Notes: generated by a model not told the origin, from the letters alone. 64,000 bases of DNA from Halomonas ventosae (GCF_004361885.1 NZ_SNWH01000004.1:124001-188000), one strand, 5' to 3'. Shown: positions 28,842 through 39,708, counted from the first letter of the stretch. Translations and numbers: made by a program.

Positions 28842-29030
28842 GTCAAAGCGCTATCCCCTCGGGCCTGCTGGTCGGCCGGGGGGCAGGCGGCTGGCCGGTG
28901 TGGAGATGTCAATTAACATCTTCTATACAAGGAATTAGCGCTGTTGTTGGCAACTCGGGCTACTCCCTGCCATCCTATGGGAGTGAACCGGGACACTATT
29001 CCCATCGGACATCAACAAGGAGGAACGATC

Positions 29031-29642
29031 ATGGCACACACGCTTCCAGAACTTCCCTACGCCTACGATGCCCTGGAACCGCATATCGATGCGATGACCA
29101 TGGAGATCCACCATTCCAAGCACCACCAGACCTATGTCAACAACCTGAACGGCGCCCTGGAAGGCACCGGTCTGGAGGATGTACCGGTCGACGAGCTGCT
29201 GGCTAACCTGGACCGCGTGCCCGAGGACAAGCGCCAGGCCGTGATCAACAACGGGGGTGGCCACTCGAATCACAGCATGTTCTGGCAGATGATGTCGCCC
29301 CAGGGAGGCGGTCAACCCCAGGGGCAGGTGGCTCAGGCCATCGACAATGAGCTCGGTGGTTATGAGGCCTTCCAGGATGCCCTGACCAAGGCCGGTTTGG
29401 GTCGTTTCGGCAGTGGTTGGGCCTGGCTCAGCGTCAAGCCGGATGGCAAGTTGGTGGTCGAGAACACCCTCAACCAGGATAGCCCGATCAGCCACGGCCA
29501 TACCCCGATTCTGGGTGTTGACGTCTGGGAACACGCTTACTACCTCAAGTACCAGAACAAGCGTCCGGACTACTTGAAGGCCTTCTTCAACGTGATCAAC
29601 TGGGAAGACGTCGAGCGTCGCTATCGCAACGCCACGACCTAA
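29031..29642 (+). CDS. sodA: Superoxide dismutase, Mn-type
   Basis: A 203-residue Fe/Mn superoxide dismutase. Metal ligands are in MEIHHSKHH (His ~27), NHSMFW (His ~82), and [10 protein letters not shown] (Asp and His). Gly-rich [10 protein letters not shown] and the Gln in NQDSP are features of Mn-type SodA rather than Fe-type SodB; metal use is still inferred. No signal peptide, so it is cytosolic. AAGGAGGAACG precedes the ATG. It is a single gene closed by a strong terminator. Confidence 0.93.
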   Translation: MAHTLPELPYAYDALEPHIDAMTMEIHHSKHHQTYVNNLNGALEGTGLEDVPVDELLANLDRVPEDKRQAVINNGGGHSNHSMFWQMMSPQGGGQPQGQVAQAIDNELGGYEAFQDALTKAGLGRFGSGWAWLSVKPDGKLVVENTLNQDSPISHGHTPILGVDVWEHAYYLKYQNKRPDYLKAFFNVINWEDVERRYRNATT

Positions 29643-29678
29643 GGGCTGATCCTTCTCGTGATTCTTCTTGAGAGACGG

Positions 29679-29705
29679 GCCGCACCCTCAGGGTGCGGCT
29701 TTTTT
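29679..29705 (+). terminator. Intrinsic terminator after sodA
   Basis: A 9-bp perfect stem GCCGCACCC / GGGTGCGGC with a TCA loop, followed by six T. It is the clearest intrinsic terminator in the window. Confidence 0.92.
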
Positions 29706-29754
29706 GTGCAGGGCAACTAATTTTGTGCAGGGCAACGACTTCGTGCAGGGCAAC
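29706..29754 (+). repeat. GTGCAGGGCAAC repeat, three copies
   Basis: The 12-mer occurs at 29706, 29725 and 29743 (spacing 19 and 18 bp), each copy preceded by a short T-rich stretch except partly the last. It directly abuts the sodA terminator. No coding sense is apparent. Confidence 0.9.
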
Positions 29755-29859
29755 CCACCTGCAGCCGTGGTTGCCGTCGCGAGGAGGAGCGTAGCCATTT
29801 TGATCATCGCCCTGTTGGTGGCATGGTGAGTCATCTGTCAGTGATCTCGACGGAGCAAG

Positions 29860-30678
29860 ATGGTGAGGATCTTTCGCTTGCGATTGCCGCTTGGCATAAC
29901 TCTGTGCCTGATGACGCTCACTCAACCCCAGGCTCAGCCGCCTCCGCTTGAGGCGACGAGTCAGGCCGAGCCGGGAGCCGAACTTCAGGCCCGCCTCGCT
30001 GCGGCCGACGACGCGACTCGGACGCGGCTGCGCGAGTTGCGCCGGCTGGAGGCCGAGACGCGACAACTGGAGACACGCAGCGACGCCCTGGCGCGCCGTC
30101 TGACATATCAGGGTGAGCGTCTGGCCAGCCGCGAGGCTGCGCTGGATTCGCTGGCCGAGAGCCGCGAGGCGCTGCCACGACTGGAGCAGGCACTGATCTC
30201 ACGCCTGTTGTCCTGGGTGGAGCGCGACCTGCCATTCCTGAAGCAAGAGCGCCTGGCGCGCGCCGAAGGCCTCGCGGTTGGCCTGCAGGATCCCGATGCC
30301 TCGATCGCCGAACGCCTGGACCGACTGCTTGCCGCCTGGCGTACCGAGCTCGACTATGGCCGTGAGCTGGACGCATGGCGCGGCATCCTGAACGAGGGGG
30401 GCGAAGGGAAAGACGAGGGCAGCGCCCGCCGCCGCGAGGTGGACTTCCTGCGCCTGGGGCGGGTCGGTCTCTATTATCTGACCCCCGACGGTCGCGAGGG
30501 TGGCGTGTGGCGCGCCGAGACAGATCACTGGGAGACACTGGATAAGGCCGAACGTGTCGAGCTGCGTCACGGCCTTCGTATCGCCCGTGATCAGCGGGCA
30601 GCGGAGCTGCTGACCCTGCCGATCTCCTTGCCGCTGGAGCGAATACCCCCTTCTATCGACACGGAGATGGGCCGGTGA
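29860..30678 (+). CDS. DUF3450 periplasmic coiled-coil protein of TonB2-type operon
   Basis: A 272-residue protein. A signal peptide (about 1-25, ending in QAQ) is followed by a long coiled coil (about 40-110, rich in Leu/Arg/Glu heptads). The DUF3450-like domain then has the segments WVERDLPF, RLDRLLAAWRTELDYGRELDAW and FLRLGRVGLYYLTPDG. This family opens TonB2-type operons in Vibrio and Pseudomonas relatives, where it is thought to assist the energizing complex. The stop overlaps the GTG start of the next gene. Confidence 0.85.
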   Translation: MVRIFRLRLPLGITLCLMTLTQPQAQPPPLEATSQAEPGAELQARLAAADDATRTRLRELRRLEAETRQLETRSDALARRLTYQGERLASREAALDSLAESREALPRLEQALISRLLSWVERDLPFLKQERLARAEGLAVGLQDPDASIAERLDRLLAAWRTELDYGRELDAWRGILNEGGEGKDEGSARRREVDFLRLGRVGLYYLTPDGREGGVWRAETDHWETLDKAERVELRHGLRIARDQRAAELLTLPISLPLERIPPSIDTEMGR

Positions 30679-32063
30679 GTCATGCCTGGATACAAGCCGT
30701 GCGTTGTGCTCTGGCTGGGCTGGTGATGGGAGGTCTGATGATCGCCGAGCTGCCCGTGTACGCTCAGGAGGCACTCCTGACGACCCTGAGTGACGGGCGC
30801 GAGGCGGCGAAGGCCCGCGATGCCACGCGGCTGGCCGAGCTCGTCGAGAACCGCGAGGCCCTGCAGATGGCCCTCGATGAGGCTCGCGAGGCCCATGCCG
30901 AGGCCCAGGCACGTTTCGCGGAATTGCAGGAACAACAGGCGCAGCAGCAAGCCCTGCGCGATACGCTTGATGAACGTCAGGCCGAGCAGGGTGAGGCGCT
31001 TACCGCGGTGCTGAACACCTTGACGCGTCACAGCCGCGAGCTGCGCGATGCGCTGGCCGACAGCTGGATCGCGGTGGGTGGCGCCGAGTTGCCGCCATCC
31101 TTGGATGACGCCGAGGTGCTGCGTAGCGCTCACCTGGAAGCACTGGGTGACGCGCTGATTTCGCTGACCGCCGAGACCGGACGGGCGGTTGCCTTCGAGG
31201 CACCGGTGGCCGATGGCAATGGCGAGATCGCGACCCGCGAGGTAGTGCGCCTGGGTGACCTGATGGCCTTCAACCAGGGAGCGTTGCTGGAGCGTGGTGC
31301 CGAGGAGGGCATGCTCTCCAGGATGTCTCGGACCCCGAAGAAGGTCAGCAAGCTGCTCGCTGATTTCCAGGCCGGGCAAAGCGAGCGCCTGGCGCTGGAT
31401 CCCACCCGCGGCGAGGTGTTCGACGCCCTTGCCCGGCGGCCGAGTCTTATGGAGCGCTTCCATCAGGGCGGCGCCGTGGGCTACGTCGTGGTGGGGCTGG
31501 GTGCCATTGGCCTGCTGGTGGCGCTGCTGCAGTACGGTTACCTGTTCAGGGTGAGTGTGGCAATGCGCCGCCAGCGGCGCGACCTCAACCGGCTGCGTCA
31601 GGACAACCCGCTGGGCCGCGTGCTGCTGCGTTTTTGGGCACTCGCTGACGACCCCATGCCCGAGGCCCTGGAAGCACGCCTCGACGAGGCAATACTGGCC
31701 GAACTGCCGCGCCTCGAGCGTGGCCAGTCGCTGGTCAAGCTGCTCGCCGGGTTGGCGCCCCTGCTGGGCCTGCTGGGTACGGTCACCGGCATGATCGTCA
31801 CCTTCCAGGCGATCACCGTGTTCGGCACCGGTGACCCGCAGCGGATGGCTGGCGGCATCAGCCAGGCGCTGGTGACCACTGTGCTGGGCCTGATCACCGC
31901 GGTGCCGTTACTGGTCGCCCATACCGCCCTGGTGGGGCATGGCCGGCACCTGGCCCGCGTGATGGAGGGCCAGGCCAGCGCGGCGCTCGCCGAGCGGCTC
32001 GAGCATCGCCCGGCTCCTTCGACATCTGCCGGGAGCGAGCGACATGCCAGCGCTCTGGCTTGA
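30675..32063 (+). CDS. Large ExbB-like (TtpC-type) MotA/TolQ/ExbB proton channel protein
   Basis: A 462-residue ExbB homologue with an added N-terminal part. A signal peptide (to about residue 33) is followed by a coiled coil (~40-115) and a periplasmic domain. The MotA/TolQ/ExbB core begins with membrane segment VGYVVVGLGAIGLLVALLQYG (~residues 266-286, one residue abbreviated). The core continues with LAGLAPLLGLLGTVTGMI (~355-372) and a third helix. TtpC of the Vibrio TonB2 system has this layout. It overlaps the next gene by 20 bp. Confidence 0.88.
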   Translation: MSHAWIQAVRCALAGLVMGGLMIAELPVYAQEALLTTLSDGREAAKARDATRLAELVENREALQMALDEAREAHAEAQARFAELQEQQAQQQALRDTLDERQAEQGEALTAVLNTLTRHSRELRDALADSWIAVGGAELPPSLDDAEVLRSAHLEALGDALISLTAETGRAVAFEAPVADGNGEIATREVVRLGDLMAFNQGALLERGAEEGMLSRMSRTPKKVSKLLADFQAGQSERLALDPTRGEVFDALARRPSLMERFHQGGAVGYVVVGLGAIGLLVALLQYGYLFRVSVAMRRQRRDLNRLRQDNPLGRVLLRFWALADDPMPEALEARLDEAILAELPRLERGQSLVKLLAGLAPLLGLLGTVTGMIVTFQAITVFGTGDPQRMAGGISQALVTTVLGLITAVPLLVAHTALVGHGRHLARVMEGQASAALAERLEHRPAPSTSAGSERHASALA

Positions 32064-32580
32064 GCCCCTGGCGCGGCTGGTCGATGCGGGCGGAATCGTC
32101 CTGGTCGGCATCGCCGGGGTGGCGGTGCTGCTGTTCAGCCTGGCGCTAGAGCGGATACTGTTCTTGCGTCTCACTTATCGTCATGCCCGCCGTGCCCTCA
32201 TCATGCGCTGGACGGCGCGCACCGACCACCACAGCTGGAGCGCACATACCCTGTGTGAAGCCTGGAGCGGTGAGCTGATCGCCCAGCTGCGTCGTCCTCT
32301 GCCCTGGTTGAAGCTGCTGGTGGCTCTCTGTCCGCTGCTCGGCCTGCTGGGCACCGTCACCGGCATGATTGCCGTGTTCGACAGCCTGGCGCTGGGCGAT
32401 GGCGGCCAGGCGCGAGGCATGGCCGACGGGGTGGCGCGCGCCACCCTGCCGACCCTGGCCGGCATGGCGGTGGCGGTGGTGGGGCTGCTGTTCGTCAATC
32501 GACTCGAACAGATCATCCGGCGCGAGGACCAGCGCCTGCATGACCGCCTGGCTCGCGCCGTGGAGGCGTCGCATGCGTAG
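32044..32580 (+). CDS. ExbB-like proton channel subunit (TonB2 type)
   Basis: A 178-residue short ExbB. The first membrane helix is at ~14-36. The conserved LLGLLGTVTGMIAVFD (~98-113) is followed by a third helix near 140-160. It should form the proton-conducting pentamer with the ExbD encoded next, harvesting proton motive force for TonB. Overlaps both neighbours, implying coupled translation. Confidence 0.92.
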   Translation: MPALWLEPLARLVDAGGIVLVGIAGVAVLLFSLALERILFLRLTYRHARRALIMRWTARTDHHSWSAHTLCEAWSGELIAQLRRPLPWLKLLVALCPLLGLLGTVTGMIAVFDSLALGDGGQARGMADGVARATLPTLAGMAVAVVGLLFVNRLEQIIRREDQRLHDRLARAVEASHA

Positions 32581-32983
32581 ACGCCGCCAGCGGATCGACG
32601 AGCCAGGCAATGCCGACGAGGTCAACCTGACGCCGATGCTCGACGTGGTCTTCATCATGCTGATCTTCTTCATCGTCACCACCAGCTTCGTCAAGGAGAG
32701 CGGCGTGGAGATCGAACGTCCCGCGTCCAGCGCCGCCAGCCCCCAGCCCGATGCTCGGCTGATGGTGGCAATCACCGCCAAGGGCGCCGTCTGGGTAGAT
32801 GGAGAGCCCGTCGATGCTCATCGTGTCGGGCAACGCGTCGCCGAGCGGCTCGGTGATGCGGGCGGGGTAGTGATCCAGGCCGACCGCACCGCTACCACCG
32901 GCATGCTGCTGGAGGTGATGGACCGGCTGCGTGCGGCAGGAGTCGAGGACTTGGCGGTAGCCGCTACCCAGAGCGGCTCATGA
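32573..32983 (+). CDS. exbD: ExbD-like biopolymer transport protein
   Basis: A 136-residue ExbD. The short basic cytoplasmic N-terminus (MRRRRQRIDE) is followed by a single membrane helix containing the essential Asp (residue 24 in NLTPMLDVVFIML). The periplasmic domain follows. ATG 32573 lies within the end of the ExbB gene. With ExbB and TonB it energizes outer-membrane receptors. Confidence 0.93.
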   Translation: MRRRRQRIDEPGNADEVNLTPMLDVVFIMLIFFIVTTSFVKESGVEIERPASSAASPQPDARLMVAITAKGAVWVDGEPVDAHRVGQRVAERLGDAGGVVIQADRTATTGMLLEVMDRLRAAGVEDLAVAATQSGS

Positions 32984-33723
32984 TTCGTTCCCTGCTCGCT
33001 GCGCTGGGCGGTGGCGCCATGGCGCTGGGACTCTTCTGGCTGCTGGCATTGCTGGTCGCGCCGCCGGAGCAGACGATTGAGCGGCCGGACGTCTCTGCGC
33101 CACTGCGGCTGGCCTCGCCGGCCCCGCAAGAGGCGCCGTCTCCCTCCCTCGCCGAGGCCGAGGCCGAGTCCTTGTCTGAGCGACCCGACGCGATCGCTCT
33201 GTCTGAGCCTGATCCGCAGCCCGAGCCGACCGCAGCGCCGGAGCCTGTCCCAGAACCGACTCCCGAACCGACGCCAGTCCCAGAACCGGAATCGATCCCT
33301 GATCCGGCACCTGCACCGCAGCCTGAGCCAGTATCTGCGGCGCCTTCAGAACCCTTGGCCCTCGCCGCCGAGGCAAGCAAGCCCGCCGATGCTGCGCTGG
33401 AGGCTGTCTCCACCGCCGAGCCGGCCAGTCAGGGGAGTCAGGCCAGTGACGTGCCCGTGGCAGTGGGTGAGGCCATTCCGGTCAATCGGGTGCCGCCAAA
33501 CTACCCGCGGCGAGCCCTGCGACGCGGGTTGGAAGGCTATGTGGAGCTGGAATTCCTGATTCAGCCGGACGGTCGCGTTGATCCTTCGAGCATTCGGGTG
33601 CTGGAGGCTCGGCCGCGCAGGGCCTTCGAGGCAGCCGCCGAGTCGGCGGTAGCGGAGTGGCGTTTCGAGTCAGATGGCCGTCTGCGTCGGGCGCGGCAGC
33701 GGCTGGAGTTCCAGCTCAGATAG
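32980..33723 (+). CDS. tonB: TonB energy-transducing protein
   Basis: A 247-residue TonB. The N-terminal membrane anchor (about 3-27) is followed by a Pro/Glu-rich spacer with PEP/PTP repeats (about 70-120). The C-terminal TonB domain has NYPRRALRRGLEGYVELEF (Tyr-Pro at 175-176) and ends AVAEWRFESDG...LEFQLR. It overlaps the exbD stop (ATGA). The TPR-protein gene that often ends TonB2-type operons is not present downstream. Confidence 0.93.
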   Translation: MIRSLLAALGGGAMALGLFWLLALLVAPPEQTIERPDVSAPLRLASPAPQEAPSPSLAEAEAESLSERPDAIALSEPDPQPEPTAAPEPVPEPTPEPTPVPEPESIPDPAPAPQPEPVSAAPSEPLALAAEASKPADAALEAVSTAEPASQGSQASDVPVAVGEAIPVNRVPPNYPRRALRRGLEGYVELEFLIQPDGRVDPSSIRVLEARPRRAFEAAAESAVAEWRFESDGRLRRARQRLEFQLR

Positions 33724-33840
33724 GCTGCGACAGGGAGCCCCCATGACCTGTCTTCGGGGTCACCACCGGCTGGCTGCTGATGGTGTCCATGCCGGCACCG
33801 GGCGCCTATATTGCCATTGCCGCGGACCAGCCGGGCCGGC

Positions 33841-34668
33841 TTACAGCGCGAGCTCGGTCCACACTGGCGCGTGATCGGAAGGCTTCTCCATGCCACGTAG
33901 GTCATAGTCGATGCCGGCCTCCGTTACCTTCTTGGCCAGCGGCGCGCTGACCAGGATATGGTCGATGCGCAGGCCGCGCTTCGGCTCGCGCTCGAAGCCG
34001 CGGGAGCGATAGTCGAACCAGCTGAAGCGGTCGTCGACCTCTGGATAGCGGATTCGATAGCTGTCGGTGAGCCCCCACGCCTTGATACCGGTGAGCCATT
34101 CGCGCTCCTCCGGCTGAAAGCTGGTCTTGCCCTCGCGTAGCCAGCGCTGGCGATTGGCCTCGCCGATGCCGATGTCGATGTCCTCGGGCGAGATGTTGAA
34201 GTCGCCCATCACCGCCAGGCACTCGTCGGGGCGGTGCCGGGTCTCGAGCAAGTGCCGCAGCTGGGCATAGAAGGCGCGCTTGTAAGGGAACTTGACCGGG
34301 TGCGCGACGTTCTCGCCCTGCGGAAAGTAGCCGTTCCACACCGTCAGCGGCTTGCCGCCGCCCGGGCGCAGGCGCACCCCGATCATGCGCCGCTGGGCGT
34401 CCTCGCCGTCATCGGGAAAACCGTGGAAGACCGCCTCCGGTTCGCCGCACTGCGCAGGGTCGACCAGCAGCGCTACACCGTAGTGGCCCTTCTGGCCATG
34501 GTAGAAGACACGATAGCCCAGCCCCTCCACCGCCGCCGAGGGAAACTCGCTGTCCTGGACCTTGGTTTCCTGCAGGCCGATAAGCGCCGGGCGATGCGTC
34601 TCGACCAGCGCGGCGAGCTGGTGCTGGCGAGCGCGTATACCATTGATGTTGAAGGAGACCAGGCGCAC
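33841..34668 (-). CDS. xthA: Exodeoxyribonuclease III (Xth family AP endonuclease)
   Basis: A 275-residue EEP-family nuclease for base-excision repair. It starts with [23 protein letters not shown] carries the metal-binding Glu, and [13 protein letters not shown] the catalytic Asp/Asn. RIDHILVS and the C-terminal PSDHAPV carry the final Asp-His. GTG 34668 is chosen as start, one base after the stop of the small upstream gene (34670), which suggests coupling. Confidence 0.93.
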   Translation of the reverse strand: MRLVSFNINGIRARQHQLAALVETHRPALIGLQETKVQDSEFPSAAVEGLGYRVFYHGQKGHYGVALLVDPAQCGEPEAVFHGFPDDGEDAQRRMIGVRLRPGGGKPLTVWNGYFPQGENVAHPVKFPYKRAFYAQLRHLLETRHRPDECLAVMGDFNISPEDIDIGIGEANRQRWLREGKTSFQPEEREWLTGIKAWGLTDSYRIRYPEVDDRFSWFDYRSRGFEREPKRGLRIDHILVSAPLAKKVTEAGIDYDLRGMEKPSDHAPVWTELAL

Positions 34669-34669
34669 T

Positions 34670-34921
34670 TCAAGCGTCCCCTCGTTGGAGGGTGTCGTCG
34701 CCGGTCTGCTGCGGATGGATGGCAATCGGTTGCCCCTGCTCCTGGCGGGCCATCTTGCGGGCGGCCTGCAACTTGCGCTGCTGGCGCTTCTTTTGGGTGA
34801 AGCGGGTCGACGAGGTGACCTGGTCGGGATTCTCGTGGCGCCACTTCTTGAAATCCTTGCGCTTGCCGGTGCGGATCTGCACCTTGTCGGCCAGCGAACG
34901 GGTCTTCTTTCGGCGTGTCAT
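34670..34921 (-). CDS. Small basic protein upstream of xth, unknown function
   Basis: An 83-residue Lys/Arg-rich protein beginning [19 protein letters not shown] with [18 protein letters not shown] following. No Cys, signal peptide or membrane segment. A GGAGTTG site precedes the ATG, and its stop is one base from the xth GTG, so the two are likely one transcript. The charge suggests nucleic-acid or ribosome binding, but I recognise no named family. Confidence 0.75.
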   Translation of the reverse strand: MTRRKKTRSLADKVQIRTGKRKDFKKWRHENPDQVTSSTRFTQKKRQQRKLQAARKMARQEQGQPIAIHPQQTGDDTLQRGDA

Positions 34922-35090
34922 GAGACAACTCCTAGCATGAATGGCCACCATTCTACCAGTCGCGGCGGCCCGACCGACAGCGGCCAAGCTTCGCCAGGTG
35001 TCCAGAGCGCGCCCTTAGCGTCATAGACTGGTACAATAGCGATTTGCGTGATGCACCCCATCCACCGACACGGACAAGACAGCACAGCCT

Positions 35091-36365
<1,275 letters not shown>

Positions 36366-36371
36366 CAGCCC

Positions 36372-38513
36372 ATGCTTGAAGAAGCGCTGAAGGCCGAGAT
36401 CCAGGACGCCTATCGTCGCGTGCTGGAGGGTCTCAAGCTCACCCCGCGCTACGGCCAGCGGCTGATGATCGCCGAGATCGCCCGCACCCTGGCGGGCATC
36501 GAGGTCGACGAGGCCGGCAAGCGCGTCAGCGACGAGCACGTCTGCGTGCTCGAGGCCGGTACCGGCACCGGCAAGACCCTGGCCTACCTGCTGGCCGCGC
36601 TGCCGGTGGCCAAGGCCCGCGGCAAGCGGCTGGTCATCGCTACCGCCACCGTGGCGCTGCAGGAGCAGGTGCTCCATCAGGATCTGCCGGCGCTCAAGAC
36701 GCATAGTGGCATCGACTTCGACTATGCCCTGGCCAAGGGGCGCGGGCGCTATGTCTGCGTGGCGCGCCTCGACCAGGCGCTGGATGGCGGGGAGGAGAAT
36801 GCCACCCTGTCGCTGTTCGAGCAGTCCCTGGCCAGCGGCGGCGACGACTTTCAGTCGCTGGCCAAGGAGCTGGGTGAGGCCTACGGCAACGGCCGCTGGG
36901 AGGGCGACCGCGATAGCTGGCCCGAGGCCATCGAGGACGGCCACTGGCGTCGCCTCACCGTGGACCATCGCCAATGCACCAACCGCCGCTGCGGCCACTT
37001 CGGGGCCTGCGCCTTCTTCCGGGCCCGTCGCCATCTCGATAGCGCTGACATCATCGTCGCCAACCATGACCTGGTGCTGGCTGACCTGGCACTAGGCGGC
37101 GGCGTGGTGCTGCCTGCCCCGGGTGACTGCATCCACATCTTCGACGAAGGACATCACCTGCCCAACAAGGCCCTTCAGCACTTTACTCATCGCTTCGCTG
37201 TGGGCGGGGCGCTGCGCTGGCTGAAGACCCTGAAAAGCTCGCTGAGCGAGCTCAACCAAGCCCTGGCCATTCAGCCCACCCTGGCGCGGTTGCTGGCGGG
37301 GCTGCCCAAGGCGATCAATGCCCTCGAGCCCCGGCTCGGCGAGGCCTTCGCCCTGGGCCACCAGCTGGCGCGCTGCCCCCAAGGGCTGGCCGAGGGCGAG
37401 GAGAGCCGGCATCACCGTCTGGAGATGGGACGAGTCCCCGTGGCGCTGCGCGAACAGGCTGGTGCCCTGGTGGTGCCCTTCGCCGATCTCGCCCGCAGCT
37501 TGGAAGAGATGGCTGACATCCTGCGCGAGAGCCTCGACCCAGACAAGCATACCGGACTGCCGCGTGAGCAGGCCGAAGCCTGGCTGCCCTTAGTGGCCCT
37601 GCTCCACGGGCGTGCCCTGGAGGCAGATGCCTTGTGGCAGGCCTTCGCCGAGCCCGACCCGGACGGCGAGCCTCCGCATGCGCGCTGGCTGACTCTGGAA
37701 CGCTTGCATGGCGAGCCCGAGCTGAGCTTCTCGGCGAGCCCGGTCTCTGCCGCCCACACCCTCGCCAAGTCTCTGTGGGGCAGTACCTTCGGGGCTGTGG
37801 TGACCTCGGCGACGCTCACTGCCCTGGGGCGCTTCGAGCGGCTTCAGGAACGTGCCGGGCTGGCCAACCGCTATCGCTACCAGCGTCTGCCCAGTCCCTT
37901 CGACTACTCCCGGGCGGTGCTCAGCGTGCCTCGCGAGGCGGTCGACCCCGCCGACAGAGAGGGACACGAGCGGGCCATCGTCGACTTCGTCGAGGCGCTC
38001 GGTGAGCAGGAGACGGTGCTGATGCTGTTCTCGTCACGCGCCCAGCTGCGCGGCGTGGAGAAGGCGCTGTCGACAGGGCGTCGTGAGCGGGTGATGGCAC
38101 AGGACCGCCTGCCCAAGCGCGAACTGATCAGTCGCCACCGGGCGCGGGTGGACGCGGGGGAGGGCAGCATCATCTTCGGCCTGGCGAGCTTCGCCGAGGG
38201 TATCGACCTGCCCGGCGACTACCTCAACCATGTGGTGATCACGCGACTGCCCTTCGCGGTGCCGGACGACCCGGTGGGCGCGACGTTGGCCGAATGGATC
38301 GAGAGCCGGGGCGGCAATGCCTTCATGCGCATCAGCGTGCCGGACGCCTCGATCAAGCTGGTCCAGGCTTGTGGCAGGCTGATTCGCCAGGAGGCCGATA
38401 GTGGGCGCATTACCCTGCTCGATCGCCGGGTACTGACCCGCCGCTATGGCCAGGCGCTGCTGGATGCGCTGCCGCCCTTCGTGCGCGAGATCGACGGCGT
38501 GCGCAAGGTCTGA
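36372..38513 (+). CDS. dinG: ATP-dependent DNA helicase DinG
   Basis: A 713-residue SF2 XPD-like helicase acting on D-loops and R-loops. Walker A is EAGTGTGKTLAY (~63-74). Four Cys for the 4Fe-4S cluster lie in YVCVAR, RQCTNRRC and GACAFF (about 136-216). DEGH is the helicase box (~258). The C-terminal motifs are FGLASFAEGIDLPG and QACGRLIRQEAD. The length matches E. coli DinG (716). Co-oriented and adjacent to rhlB. Confidence 0.94.
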   Translation: MLEEALKAEIQDAYRRVLEGLKLTPRYGQRLMIAEIARTLAGIEVDEAGKRVSDEHVCVLEAGTGTGKTLAYLLAALPVAKARGKRLVIATATVALQEQVLHQDLPALKTHSGIDFDYALAKGRGRYVCVARLDQALDGGEENATLSLFEQSLASGGDDFQSLAKELGEAYGNGRWEGDRDSWPEAIEDGHWRRLTVDHRQCTNRRCGHFGACAFFRARRHLDSADIIVANHDLVLADLALGGGVVLPAPGDCIHIFDEGHHLPNKALQHFTHRFAVGGALRWLKTLKSSLSELNQALAIQPTLARLLAGLPKAINALEPRLGEAFALGHQLARCPQGLAEGEESRHHRLEMGRVPVALREQAGALVVPFADLARSLEEMADILRESLDPDKHTGLPREQAEAWLPLVALLHGRALEADALWQAFAEPDPDGEPPHARWLTLERLHGEPELSFSASPVSAAHTLAKSLWGSTFGAVVTSATLTALGRFERLQERAGLANRYRYQRLPSPFDYSRAVLSVPREAVDPADREGHERAIVDFVEALGEQETVLMLFSSRAQLRGVEKALSTGRRERVMAQDRLPKRELISRHRARVDAGEGSIIFGLASFAEGIDLPGDYLNHVVITRLPFAVPDDPVGATLAEWIESRGGNAFMRISVPDASIKLVQACGRLIRQEADSGRITLLDRRVLTRRYGQALLDALPPFVREIDGVRKV

Positions 38514-38576
38514 GCGGCAGACCTGGGACGAGGGAGGGCGAAGCCCGATCAGCGGCGCTGTTTGTTGCTCGCAACG

Positions 38577-38606
38577 CACTGGCCCGCCATGAGAGGCGGG
38601 CCAGTG
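38577..38606. terminator. Bidirectional hairpin between dinG and DAHP synthase genes
   Basis: A perfect 12-bp stem CACTGGCCCGCC / GGCGGGCCAGTG with loop ATGAGA lies between convergent genes. No T-run follows on either side, as with the murB/rne palindrome. Confidence 0.65.
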
Positions 38607-38628
38607 AGGGTGGGGATCGGCGACAGGG

Positions 38629-39708
38629 TCAAGCGGCCTGGCGTCGCTCGGCCAGCACCGGCGCAAGCTTCTCGTTCATGCGCTTGAAGGCTTCGACGGT
38701 GGTGTCCCAGTCGATGCAGGCATCGGTGATCGAGACGCCATAGGCGAGATCGGCGGGGTCGTCGGTCATCTTCTGGTTGCCCCAACCGATATTGGACTCG
38801 ACCATCAGGCCGATGATCGAGCGGTTGCCGTCGAGGATCTGGTTGGTGACGTTTTCCATTACCAGCGGCTGCAGGGCCGCATCCTTGTTGGAGTTGGCAT
38901 GGGAGCAGTCGATCATGATGTTGGGCTTGATGCCGGCCTTCTTGAGTGCTTGTTCGGCCAGCGCCACGCTGACGCTGTCGTAGTTGGGCTTGCCGTTGCC
39001 GCCGCGCAGTACCACATGGCCATAGGCGTTGCCGCGCGTGCGAATGATCGCCACCTGGCCGGCCTGGTCGATGCCCAGGAAGTTATGGGGGTGAGAGACC
39101 GACTGCAGGGCATTGACCGCGACATCCAGGCTGCCATCGGTGCCATTCTTGAAGCCCACCGGGCAGGAGAGGCCCGAGGACATCTCACGGTGGGTCTGGG
39201 ACTCGGTGGTACGCGCGCCGATGGCTGACCAGCTGATGCAGTCCTGGATGTACTGGGGCGAGATCGGGTCCAGTGCCTCGGTGGCTAGCGGCAGGCCCAT
39301 CTCGGCGAGTTCCACCAGCAGCCTGCGGGCGATATGCAGGCCCTCCTCGATCTCGAAGGAGCCGTTGAGATGAGGGTCGTTGATCAGGCCCTTCCAGCCC
39401 ACGGTGGTGCGCGGCTTCTCGAAATAGACGCGCATCACGATGTACAGGCTCTCCTTGACCTCATCGGCCAGCCGGCGCAGGCGCCGGGCGTAGTCGAGTG
39501 CCGCGTCCACGTCATGGATGGAGCAGGGACCCACCACCATCAGCAGGCGAGGGTCACGACCGTCCAGAATGGCCTGGATGGTCTCGCGGCCCTCGATCAC
39601 CGTGCGCTCGGCGGGCTGAGTAAGGGGGATCTCTCGCTTCAGGGCCTCGGGAGTGATCAGGACGTCCTGGGCAAGAACATTGAGGTTATTGACCTGCTGA
39701 TCTGACAT
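38629..39708 (-). CDS. 3-deoxy-7-phosphoheptulonate (DAHP) synthase, class I
   Basis: First enzyme of aromatic amino acid synthesis, condensing PEP and erythrose 4-phosphate. 359 residues from ATG 39708, with AGGAAG ahead. The signature has VVGPCSIHD (~66), KPRTTVGWKG, VGFKNGTDGS (~180), DCSHANSNKD (~265) and ESNIGWGNQ (~310). It belongs to the AroF/G/H type. Which amino acid controls it cannot be told from sequence alone. Confidence 0.95.
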   Translation of the reverse strand: MSDQQVNNLNVLAQDVLITPEALKREIPLTQPAERTVIEGRETIQAILDGRDPRLLMVVGPCSIHDVDAALDYARRLRRLADEVKESLYIVMRVYFEKPRTTVGWKGLINDPHLNGSFEIEEGLHIARRLLVELAEMGLPLATEALDPISPQYIQDCISWSAIGARTTESQTHREMSSGLSCPVGFKNGTDGSLDVAVNALQSVSHPHNFLGIDQAGQVAIIRTRGNAYGHVVLRGGNGKPNYDSVSVALAEQALKKAGIKPNIMIDCSHANSNKDAALQPLVMENVTNQILDGNRSIIGLMVESNIGWGNQKMTDDPADLAYGVSITDACIDWDTTVEAFKRMNEKLAPVLAERRQAA

